From positions 1 through 64,000 of the forward strand of contig CAWGDF010000012.1 of the NCBI GenBank assembly GCA_963821275.1: 64,000 nucleotides of DNA. Reading direction: 5' to 3'. The first letter of the stretch is position 1. Every line of letters starts with the position of its first letter. A model generated the notes under the pieces. It was not told the DNA's origin, made no database searches, and saw only the letters and a list, made by a program, of their open reading frames with translations. Shown here one piece after another: positions 57,398-64,000 of this stretch. The translations under genes were made by a program, and so were the position numbers. Source of the DNA: JACVRW01 sp963821275. GTDB lineage: Bacteria; Actinomycetota; Thermoleophilia; Solirubrobacterales; Thermoleophilaceae.

Positions 57398-59386
57398 ATG
57401 GTCGAGCATCGCCTCCCCGAGCGAGATCGCCCTTGGGTGATGCGCACCTATGCAGGACATTCGACGGCCCGCGAGTCGAACGAGCTCTACCGCAGGAACC
57501 TGGCCAAGGGGCAGACGGGCCTCTCGGTCGCCTTCGACCTCCCCACCCAGACCGGTTACGACCCCGACGCCGAGCTGGCACGCGGAGAGGTCGGAAAGGT
57601 GGGCGTGTCGATCGCCCACAAGGGGGACATGCACATCCTTCTCGACGGCATCCCGCTGGACGAGATGAACACCTCGATGACGATCAACGCCACCGCCGCG
57701 TGGCTGCTGGCCCTCTACATGACCGTGGCCGAGGAGAACGGCGTGGAGCGGCACTCGCTCCAGGGCACGACCCAGAACGACATCATCAAGGAGTTCCTCT
57801 CCCGCGGCACCTACGCCTTCCCGCCCGAGCCCTCGATGCGGCTGATCGCGGACATGATCGCCTTCACCGTCGAGGAGGTGCCGCGCTGGAACCCGATCAA
57901 CATCTGCTCCTACCACCTCCAGGAGGCGGGGGCCACGCCGGTCCAGGAGATCGCCTACGCGCTGTCCACCGCCCAGGCCGTGCTGGACCGCGTGCGCCAG
58001 CGGGTGCCCGAGCACACCTTCCCGCGCGTGTTCGGCCGCATCTCGTTCTTCGTCAACGCGGGCATCCGGTTCGTGGAGGAGCACGCGAAGCTGCGCGCGA
58101 TGGGCCGGCTCTGGGAGGAGCTCGGCCGTGAGCGCTACGGGGTGGACGAGGAGCGCTACCTGCGCTTCCGCTACGGCGTGCAGGTGAACTCGCTCGGCCT
58201 CACCGAGGCGCAGCCCGAGAACAACATCATCCGGATCGTGCTGGAGGCGCTGGCGGTCACCATGGGACGCTCGGCGCGGGCGCGGGCCCTGCAGCTGCCG
58301 GCCTGGAACGAGGCGCTCGGGCTGCCGCGGCCCTGGGACCAGCAGTGGTCGCTGCGCATCCAGCAGATCCTCGCCTACGAGACCGACCTGCTCGAGTACC
58401 CCGACCTCTTCGAGGGCTCGAAGGTGATGGACGGGCTCACCGAGGAGATGATCGAGGGCGCGCGGGAGGAGATGGCGATCGTGGCCGAGCGCGGCGGCGC
58501 GGTCGACGCGGTGCCCTACATGAAGACCCAGCTGGTGGAGTCCAACCGCGAGCGGGTGCGCCGGATCGAGGCGGGTGAGCTGCGGATGGTGGGTCAGAAC
58601 GTGTTCACCGAGACCGAGCCGTCACCGCTGCAGGAGGGAGAGGACGGGGGGATTCTGCGGGTGGATCCGGCCGTCGAGGCCTCTGCCATCTCCGCCCTGG
58701 GTGAGTGGCGCTCCGCTCGCGATGAGGCTGCCGTTCGGACCGCGCTCGATGAGCTGGGTAGGGCGGCTGCCGATCCGGACGTCAACGTCATGCCGTTTAC
58801 GCTCGCCGCGGCTCGGGCGGGGGCCACCACCGGTGAGTGGGCCGCCGTGCTGCGGGAGGCCTTCGGCGAGTACCGCGCGCCCACCGGGGTGGGCGGGGCC
58901 GGCGCCGCCGTGTCCGATTCGGCTCTGGCCGAGCTGCGCGACCGCGTCGAGCGCGTGTCCGAGGCCCTGGGGCGGCGGTTGAAGATCCTGGTCGGCAAGC
59001 CCGGACTCGACGGCCACTCCAACGGCGCCGAGCAGATCGCCGTCCGGGCACGCGACGCCGGCATGGACGTGGTCTACGAGGGCATCCGCCTAACGCCGGC
59101 GCGCATCGCCCGCACCGCGGTCGACGAGGGCGTGCACGTGGTCGGGCTCTCCATCCTCTCGGGCTCACACGCCGAGCTGATTCCCGCCGTGCTGGCCGAG
59201 CTGGCCGACGCGGGCGTGGACGTGCCCGTCGTGGTCGGCGGGATCATCCCGCCCGCCGACGAGGAGGCCCTGCTGGCGGCCGGGGTGGCGCGCGTCTACA
59301 CCCCCAAGGACTTCAAGGTCACCCGCATCATGGGCGACATCGTGGAGCTCGTGGCCGAACGTCACGGAGTTGGTGCAGTCTCGTAA
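57398..59386 (+). CDS. ecm: ethylmalonyl-CoA mutase
   Basis: 662-residue single-chain B12-dependent acyl-CoA mutase. The N-terminal TIM barrel shows RTYAGHSTARESNELYRRNL, GLSVAFDLPTQTGYDPDAEL, MNTSMTINATAAWLLALYM and QGTTQNDIIKEFLSRGTYAF. The C-terminal cobalamin domain has the DxHxxG motif in GKPGLDGHSNGAEQI and VVGLSILSGSHAELIP. The barrel sequence matches ethylmalonyl-CoA mutase better than methylmalonyl-CoA mutase, and ccr is 1.4 kb upstream, which supports the call. ATG at 57398; the open frame upstream is antisense to the hydrolase gene. A nested palindrome at 59437-59486 follows. Confidence 0.9.
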   Translation: MVEHRLPERDRPWVMRTYAGHSTARESNELYRRNLAKGQTGLSVAFDLPTQTGYDPDAELARGEVGKVGVSIAHKGDMHILLDGIPLDEMNTSMTINATAAWLLALYMTVAEENGVERHSLQGTTQNDIIKEFLSRGTYAFPPEPSMRLIADMIAFTVEEVPRWNPINICSYHLQEAGATPVQEIAYALSTAQAVLDRVRQRVPEHTFPRVFGRISFFVNAGIRFVEEHAKLRAMGRLWEELGRERYGVDEERYLRFRYGVQVNSLGLTEAQPENNIIRIVLEALAVTMGRSARARALQLPAWNEALGLPRPWDQQWSLRIQQILAYETDLLEYPDLFEGSKVMDGLTEEMIEGAREEMAIVAERGGAVDAVPYMKTQLVESNRERVRRIEAGELRMVGQNVFTETEPSPLQEGEDGGILRVDPAVEASAISALGEWRSARDEAAVRTALDELGRAAADPDVNVMPFTLAAARAGATTGEWAAVLREAFGEYRAPTGVGGAGAAVSDSALAELRDRVERVSEALGRRLKILVGKPGLDGHSNGAEQIAVRARDAGMDVVYEGIRLTPARIARTAVDEGVHVVGLSILSGSHAELIPAVLAELADAGVDVPVVVGGIIPPADEEALLAAGVARVYTPKDFKVTRIMGDIVELVAERHGVGAVS

Positions 59387-59436
59387 CGCTGGTCACCCAC
59401 GCGCGCGCCGCGGCGCGCGATCCTGGGGTGCATGGC

Positions 59437-59486
59437 GGGGGTTCCGACGAAACGTCCAATAGTTGGACGGAACGTAGGGAACCCCC
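59437..59486. terminator. nested inverted repeat after ecm
   Basis: Outer arms GGGGGTTCC (59437-59445) and GGAACCCCC (59478-59486) enclose inner arms CGTCCAA (59453-59459) and TTGGACG (59463-59469) around TAG, with similar-sized internal loops. It could terminate ecm transcription, act as an operator, or be the footprint of a small mobile repeat. Confidence 0.5.
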
Positions 59487-59499
59487 TCGACATCCGCTC

Positions 59500-60385
59500 G
59501 GAGAGCTGGCCCGCCGCCAGCACAACGTGGTCTCTCTCACCCAGCTCAGGGCGCTGGGGCTGACGGCGAGCGGGTGCGGAGCCGGGCGGCGAGCGGCCGG
59601 CTACCCGTATCCACCGTGGCGTGTACGCGGTCGGCCACGACCGCCTGACCGGCGAGGGGTGCTGGATGGCCGCCGTGCTGGCGTGCGGCCCGGACGCGGT
59701 CCTGTCGCATCGGTCGGCCGCGGCGCTGTGGGGCCTGCGCCCGACAACCGGGCGGTGATCGACGTGTCGCTGCCCGGCCGTCAGTGCGATCGCGGCCCGA
59801 GATCAGCGTCCACGCGGCGCCCAGCCTCACGAGCGCCGACCTCACCCAGCAGCAGGGGATCCCCTGCACCACCGTCGCCAGCACCTTCTCGACCTCGCGG
59901 CAGAGGTCGACCAGCGCGGCACCGAACGAGCCGTCGACCGCGCTGAGATGCTGCGCCTCTTCGACCTGCGCGCCGTGGAGGAATCGGTGGCCCGCGCCAA
60001 TGGTCACCGGGGCGCGGGCTGCTTGGCGGAGTGCTTGACGGTTGGCGCGAGCCACGGACTGACCGAGACAGGGATCGAGGAGCGCTTCCTCTGTGCCTGC
60101 GACGGCGCGGGGCTGTCCCGGCCGGCCGCCAACGCATGGCTGGTGCTCGACGACAGGCAGGTCAAGGCCGACTTCCTCTGGAGGGCGGAGCGGCTGGTGG
60201 TCGAGACCGACGGCCGTGACGTCCACAGCACGCGAAGGGCCTTCGAGGACGATCGGCGCCGCGACCAGAGCCTGCTCCTCGCCGGCTACCGCGTGGTGCG
60301 CTTCACCTGGGGCCAGGTCGCCGGGGAGCCGGAGCGGGTGGCCGCCACCGTGGGCGCTCTGCTCGCTAGCGTCCGGCGCCGATGA
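59500..60385 (+). pseudogene. AbiEi-antitoxin-like/DUF559 protein, frameshifted
   Basis: Parts of one protein of about 295 residues are found in several frames: ELARRQHNVVSLTQLRALGL (N-terminal winged-helix of AbiEi-type proteins), then RIHRGVYAVGHDRLTGEGCW and VLSHRSAAALWGLRP in a shifted frame. QQGIPCTTVASTFLDLA is split, and finally KADFLWRAERLVVETDGRDV and DRRRDQSLLLAGYRVVRFTW, a DUF559/Vsr-like nuclease fold. At least three shifts occur between 59570 and 59900. From ATG 59948 the C-terminal nuclease-like half (145 residues) is intact. The stop overlaps the meaB ATG. Common as mobile cargo in actinobacteria. Confidence 0.75.
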
Positions 60386-61344
60386 CGACCGACCCCGCAG
60401 AGCTGGGCCGCCGGCTGCGCGAACGGGACCGGGGCGCCGCGCCGGCGGCGCTCAACCTGATCGAGGATCGCTCGCCGGCGGGCCGGGAGCGGTCGGCCGA
60501 GCTGCTGGCCGAGGTCTCCCCCGCCGCGGTCGGGGGCGAGGCCGCCAGCCAGATCGTGGGGGTGACCGGGCCCCCGGGCGCGGGCAAGTCCTCGCTGCTG
60601 TCGGTGCTGGTGGCGGACTGGAGGGCCGGCGGCCGGACGGTCGCCGTGCTGGCGGTCGATCCCTCCTCCAAGCGCTCCGGCGGCGCGCTGCTCGGCGATC
60701 GCGCCCGCATCGAGCACGACCCGCGCGACGACGGCGTCCTGATCCGCTCGACCGCCGCCGGCGGTCGGCTCGGCGGGCTGGCGGTGGCCACCCGCGAGGC
60801 CGTCGAGGCGCTCGCCCCGGCGTTCGACCTGGTCGTCGTGGAGACCGTCGGCGTGGGCCAGTCGGAGACCGACGTGGAGGAGGTCTGCGACCAGGTGGCG
60901 GTGGTGGTGCAGCCCGCCTCGGGCGACGTGCTGCAGTTCCTCAAGGCGGGCATCATGGAGGTCCCGGACGTGCTGGTGGTCACGAAGGCCGACCTCGGCT
61001 CCGCAGCCGCCCGGGCACAGCGCGACCTGGCGCAGGCGCTGGCGGCAATCGGGTCGCAGGACGTGCCGGTGGTGGCGGTGTCCTCGATACCCCCGCCGAC
61101 CGGCATCGAGGAGCTGAGAGCCGCCCTCGACGCCCACTACGCGGCGCTCGACCTCCCCGCCCGGCGGGCGCACTCCCGGCGGCTGTCCGCCTTGCGCGAG
61201 GTCGAGGCCGAATGGGGCGAGCGCGCCCTGCGCGCGCTGGGCGGCCGGCGGGAGGCCGAGCGCCTCCTGGCCCGGCGCGATCAGGCCGCCGCGATCCCCC
61301 AGCTGGTGGAGGAGCTGGAACGGCGGGCGGAGGTGGGCGGGTGA
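60382..61344 (+). CDS. meaB: MeaB, acyl-CoA mutase-associated GTPase
   Basis: 320-residue G3E-family GTPase that guards and reloads B12 mutases such as Ecm or Mcm. P-loop GVTGPPGAGKSSLLS (about residue 60), AVDPSSKRSGGALLGDR, VVETVGVGQSETDV (switch/Walker B), and VTKADLGS for guanine recognition. The C-terminal dimerisation helix region is present. ATG overlaps the stop of the AbiEi-like frame, showing that the latter sits between ecm and its chaperone. Confidence 0.93.
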   Translation: MTTDPAELGRRLRERDRGAAPAALNLIEDRSPAGRERSAELLAEVSPAAVGGEAASQIVGVTGPPGAGKSSLLSVLVADWRAGGRTVAVLAVDPSSKRSGGALLGDRARIEHDPRDDGVLIRSTAAGGRLGGLAVATREAVEALAPAFDLVVVETVGVGQSETDVEEVCDQVAVVVQPASGDVLQFLKAGIMEVPDVLVVTKADLGSAAARAQRDLAQALAAIGSQDVPVVAVSSIPPPTGIEELRAALDAHYAALDLPARRAHSRRLSALREVEAEWGERALRALGGRREAERLLARRDQAAAIPQLVEELERRAEVGG

Positions 61345-61499
61345 GCGGGCTGGTCCCCCAGGCCCTGCTGCTGGTGGCCGTCTTCGCGGTCGCCACCCTG
61401 GTGGCCGAGCTGGCCGGGGCCGCCAACCTCGGCGTTGCCGTGGGCGTCGGTCAGGTGGCCTTCGCGGCTACGCTGGTGTTCCTGCTCGTCAAGCGCTGA
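61341..61499 (+). CDS. two-helix small membrane protein
   Basis: 52 residues from GTG overlapping the meaB TGA. Two hydrophobic helices (QALLLVAVFAVATLVAEL, GVAVGVGQVAFAATLVFLLV) end in Lys-Arg. No family recognised; coupling to meaB suggests it is expressed. Its 3' end overlaps the convergent methyltransferase gene by 49 bases. Confidence 0.6.
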   Translation: MSGLVPQALLLVAVFAVATLVAELAGAANLGVAVGVGQVAFAATLVFLLVKR

Positions 61500-62119
61500 A
61501 CGGCAACGACGGTGTCGCGCTCGGCCAGGATGCCCCAGCCGTCGGTCCCGGGTCCGCCGAAGAGCGCCTCCACCACCGCGGTCGGACCGGGGTCGCCGCC
61601 CCTCGCGTCGTGGAAGGCCACCACCCCGCCGGGCTCGACGAGTGGGTGCCAGAGCTCCCAGTCGAGGCGGCAGGCGGCCTCGGAGTGGTCGCCGTCGATG
61701 AAGACCAGGCCGACCGGCAGCCTCCACTCCCGTGCGACCGCCTCGCTCGTGGCCACGTGCCAGTGCACCTCGGGCCCGCCGCGCCTGCGAGCCGCACGCC
61801 CCACCACCGCCTTGACCGCCCCCTCGTCGGCGGCCTCCCACCACTCCATGCCGCTCCCGAAGGGCTCGATCAGGTGCAACTCGGCCGCGAGGGGCAGGGC
61901 CCGCGCGAGCACCAGCGCCGACGAGCCCTCGTAGACCCCCACCTCGACGGCCCGCCGGCGGCCCCGGGCCAGCTCTCCCAGCAGGGCGGCCTCGCCCTCG
62001 GAATGCATCGTGCGCGGCGGGATCAGCCCCGCCCGCAGGGCCAAGGCCCGCAGGCCGGCCGAGTGGCGAAAGCGGTCGGGCACGCGGCTGCGAACGGCGT
62101 TGGGCAGCACGGAGCGCAT
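61451..62119 (-). CDS. class I SAM-dependent methyltransferase
   Basis: 222 residues. SAM-binding loop AVEVGVYEGSSALVLARALP (Ile/Val-E-x-G-x-x-x-G-x-S form of the Methyltransf_24 group), acidic LHLIEPFG, then GLVFIDGDHSEAACRLDWEL and GGVVAFHDARGGDPGP, which are typical of O-methyltransferases/cephalosporin-hydroxylase-like enzymes of sugar or cell-surface pathways. ATG at 62119. Acceptor unknown. Confidence 0.82.
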   Translation of the reverse strand: MRSVLPNAVRSRVPDRFRHSAGLRALALRAGLIPPRTMHSEGEAALLGELARGRRRAVEVGVYEGSSALVLARALPLAAELHLIEPFGSGMEWWEAADEGAVKAVVGRAARRRGGPEVHWHVATSEAVAREWRLPVGLVFIDGDHSEAACRLDWELWHPLVEPGGVVAFHDARGGDPGPTAVVEALFGGPGTDGWGILAERDTVVAVQRLTSRNTSVAAKAT

Positions 62120-62240
62120 GGTAGGCCCGCTGGATGACTGGTTCCACGACCCCGCGCACGCGGATGACGCACGGGACAACCCCGCACCCGGCCCGAGCCA
62201 CGCCCACACTACCGTCGCCGGATCGGGGTCCATCGGGCTC

Positions 62241-62262
62241 GCCGATACCTCCGGGTATCGGC
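62241..62262. promoter_or_regulatory. inverted repeat in divergent gap
   Basis: Nine-base perfect arms GCCGATACC and GGTATCGGC around TCCG, located between the divergent methyltransferase and oxidoreductase genes. As RNA on the plus strand it is a C(UCCG)G tetraloop hairpin; as DNA it may be an operator. The rest of this 229-bp gap shows nothing definite. Confidence 0.45.
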
Positions 62263-62348
62263 CTCGCCCTGCTTCCCCCGCCCGGCTCGGTCCCGTGCGC
62301 CCCCGCGCACACGCGGCCGCGAAACCAATCATCTAGTCTCAGCGCCGC

Positions 62349-63329
62349 TTGGGACTGGGCTCGTTCATCTCGGTGGGGCGCTCGCTCGAGACCGCGATCC
62401 AGCGGGTGGAGCGGGCGGAGCGACTGGGCTACGAATCGGTCTTCGTCACCCATATCGCGGCCCGCGACTCGGTGACGACGCTGATGGCCTACGCCGCCCG
62501 CACCGAGCGCATCAGGCTCGGGACCGGCGTCCTGCCGATCTACTCGCGCACGCCCGTGGCCACCGCCCAGTCGTTCGCCACGCTCGACGAGTTCTCCGAG
62601 GGGCGCGCGGTGATCGGGCTCGGGGTCTCCCACCGGCCGGTGGTGGAAGGCTGGTACGCCGACACCATCGACAAGCCGGTCCGCGAGATGCGCGAGTACG
62701 TGGGCGTCGTGCGGGCGATCCTGCACCGAGAGGATCCGCCGGCCGGTGAGCGCTTCTCCTCCCGCTTTCACTTCATGGGCTTCGAGCCGCGCGCCGCCCT
62801 GCCGATCTATCTGGCCGGCCTCTCCCCCGGGATGCTGCGGCTGGCGGGCGAGATCGGCGACGGAGCGATGCTCTGGCTCTGCAACCCCGACTACATCCGC
62901 GAGGTGGTGGTCCCCGCGGTCAGCGAGGGCCGCGAGCGGGCCGGGAAGGGCCTCGAGGGCTTCGACATCGTCGCCGCCGTGCCGAGCGCGGTGACCGCCG
63001 AGCCCGGCGAGGCGCGGCAGCGCCTGCGGCAGGAGCTCGTCCCCTATTTCTCGCTCCCCTTCTACCGCGCGATGCTCGAGCGGTCCGGCTATGGCGACGA
63101 CTTGGCCGGGTTCGACCGCGGCATGCAGGAGACCGGGCCGGGCGCGGGCGCGGCGGCGATCTCAGACCGTTTCCTCGGCCGTCTCGCGGCCATCGGCTCG
63201 ACCGAGGAGGCCGTCGCGGCGGTGCGGAGCTACCGCGATTCGGGGGCCACCTCGCCCTGCGTCGGCCCCGTCGCGAGAACGGATTTCGACTCGACCCTCG
63301 AGGCGCTGGCCAGAGCCCTCGACGGGTGA
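62349..63329 (+). CDS. LLM-class F420-dependent oxidoreductase
   Basis: 326-residue luciferase-like TIM-barrel enzyme. N-terminal GLGSFISVGRSLETAIQRVE, RIRLGTGVLPIYSRTPVATA, AVIGLGVSHRPVVEGWY and LPIYLAGLSPGMLRLAGEIG are typical of F420-using rather than FMN-using members. TTG start at 62349. F420 genes are encoded in the same window (35.5-42 kb), so cofactor supply is consistent. Substrate unknown. Stop overlaps the frame of the following CxxC protein. Confidence 0.88.
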   Translation: MGLGSFISVGRSLETAIQRVERAERLGYESVFVTHIAARDSVTTLMAYAARTERIRLGTGVLPIYSRTPVATAQSFATLDEFSEGRAVIGLGVSHRPVVEGWYADTIDKPVREMREYVGVVRAILHREDPPAGERFSSRFHFMGFEPRAALPIYLAGLSPGMLRLAGEIGDGAMLWLCNPDYIREVVVPAVSEGRERAGKGLEGFDIVAAVPSAVTAEPGEARQRLRQELVPYFSLPFYRAMLERSGYGDDLAGFDRGMQETGPGAGAAAISDRFLGRLAAIGSTEEAVAAVRSYRDSGATSPCVGPVARTDFDSTLEALARALDG

Positions 63330-63355
63330 GCGGCCTGGGCAGCAATAATGGGGTA

Positions 63356-63958
63356 ATGGAAGGATCCGCCCCCCAGTCCCTCGGGACCCAGTCGAGCTGG
63401 CTGCGGTGCTACCGCTGCTGGTCGCAGAACCTCGAGGTGCAGCTGCACTACGAGGGAATCCTCAAGGTCGACCCCGACAGCGGCGAGGCCGTGGAGCCGG
63501 TCGAGGAGGTGCAGGAGGCCGTGGTTCAGTGCCTCGACTGCCTTCACGACCAGCCGCACCTGAGCCTCGCCTTCTACGAGGAGAACGGGCGCCGCGTCTC
63601 CCGCATCGAGCCGGTCGAGGACCGCTGGGAGCGGATGGTCACCGGCACCCCGTGGGTGGCCTCGTGCACGGTCACGGTCGACGCCGAGCAGGTGGAGTCC
63701 TGTTCCGGCCCGGAGGCGGCCGAGTCGCTCGCCTTCGCCGCCTTCGGCGACCACGGGACACGTGAGTTCTTCACCCACGTGCGCTTCCACAAGCACGAGG
63801 AGGAGAGCATCGTGATCCACATGCTGGTGGAGCTCTACGCCCGCTCCTCGGAGGAGGCCACCGAGGTGATGGAGTCGGCCGCCCGCGGCCTGCTGACGAT
63901 CACGTCGCTCGCCGAGGAGTCGCGTCCTCCGGCCTCGAGTGCCGACGAGCCGCACTGA
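63356..63958 (+). CDS. CxxC-containing hypothetical protein
   Basis: 200 residues from ATG at 63356. Two cysteine pairs, RCYRC near residue 18 and QCLDCLHD near 60, could bind zinc; between them QNLEVQLHYEGILKVDPDSG is beta-rich. The second half has TGTPWVASCTVTVDAEQVES, HVRFHKHEEESIVIHMLVEL and acidic helices. GTG at 63326, overlapping the previous stop, would add ten residues. No family recognised. The final 42 bp of the window hold no supported feature. Confidence 0.6.
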   Translation: MEGSAPQSLGTQSSWLRCYRCWSQNLEVQLHYEGILKVDPDSGEAVEPVEEVQEAVVQCLDCLHDQPHLSLAFYEENGRRVSRIEPVEDRWERMVTGTPWVASCTVTVDAEQVESCSGPEAAESLAFAAFGDHGTREFFTHVRFHKHEEESIVIHMLVELYARSSEEATEVMESAARGLLTITSLAEESRPPASSADEPH

Positions 63959-64000
63959 GCACCACCCCGCGGTCGGCGAGGTCCGCGATCTCCGCGTCCG

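Overview
The window is high-GC DNA of an actinobacterium. The gene content points to a Thermoleophilia/Solirubrobacterales-like lineage: a complete coenzyme F420 gene set, an F420-type luciferase-like oxidoreductase, DtxR and SARP-type regulators, and Tat-exported proteins. The placement is inferred from gene families and composition, not from a marker gene. Genes are densely packed with many ATGA/GTGA stop-start overlaps. Five tRNA genes are present: Pro-GGG, Gly-TCC, Trp-CCA, Leu-TAG and Leu-CAA.

Layout. 1-7.4 kb: partial GTP cyclohydrolase (FolE2/MptA), a divergent R2-like diiron protein, a membrane histidine kinase, and a 1.3k-residue SARP/adenylate cyclase/ATPase regulator. 7.4-13.6 kb: small stress-type, YCII, DUF2178-like, NmrA-like, winged-helix, DUF899 and DUF2182 genes. 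This stretch looks accessory: it holds a start-less XRE gene, a 5'-truncated and internally duplicated esterase gene, and a 23-bp direct repeat. 13.6-20.9 kb: the tRNA genes interleaved with a glycosyltransferase, an orphan ACT-domain gene behind an isoleucine-rich leader peptide and hairpins, a degraded endonuclease/exonuclease/phosphatase gene, a flippase-like membrane protein with a sigma-region-4-like tail, a phosphotriesterase-family hydrolase and a free-standing LAGLIDADG protein. 21-35.5 kb: acyl-CoA and leucine/acetoacetate metabolism (acetoacetyl-CoA synthetase, acyl-CoA carboxylase beta subunit, 3-hydroxyacyl-CoA dehydrogenase, enoyl-CoA hydratase, HMG-CoA lyase), transporters, and a two-component system whose kinase is riddled with frameshifts.

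35.5-42.1 kb: F420 biosynthesis (npdG, cofD, cofC, cofE forward; fbiC reverse) with a Tat-exported PhoX/DUF839 protein. 42.1-48 kb: a substrate-binding lipoprotein, two small unknowns, and a metal operon (multicopper oxidase, ZIP transporter with ectodomain, DtxR regulator, Nramp transporter) behind a DtxR-like palindrome. 48-54.6 kb: YgfZ-like protein, acyltransferase, lipoprotein, a coiled-coil protein with a nuclease-like domain, GST, and a MarR/DHA2 efflux pair with a palindromic operator over the start codon.

54.7-64 kb: ethylmalonyl-CoA pathway genes (ccr, ecm, meaB) interspersed with a dimeric-barrel protein, clpS, a metallo-beta-lactamase-fold hydrolase and a degraded AbiEi/DUF559-type gene, then a methyltransferase, an F420-dependent oxidoreductase and a CxxC protein. 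The metabolic theme is acyl-CoA, acetoacetate and C4/C5-CoA conversion plus F420 redox chemistry. Several genes carry multiple frameshifts in short patches; these could be decay or local sequence errors and are marked as such.
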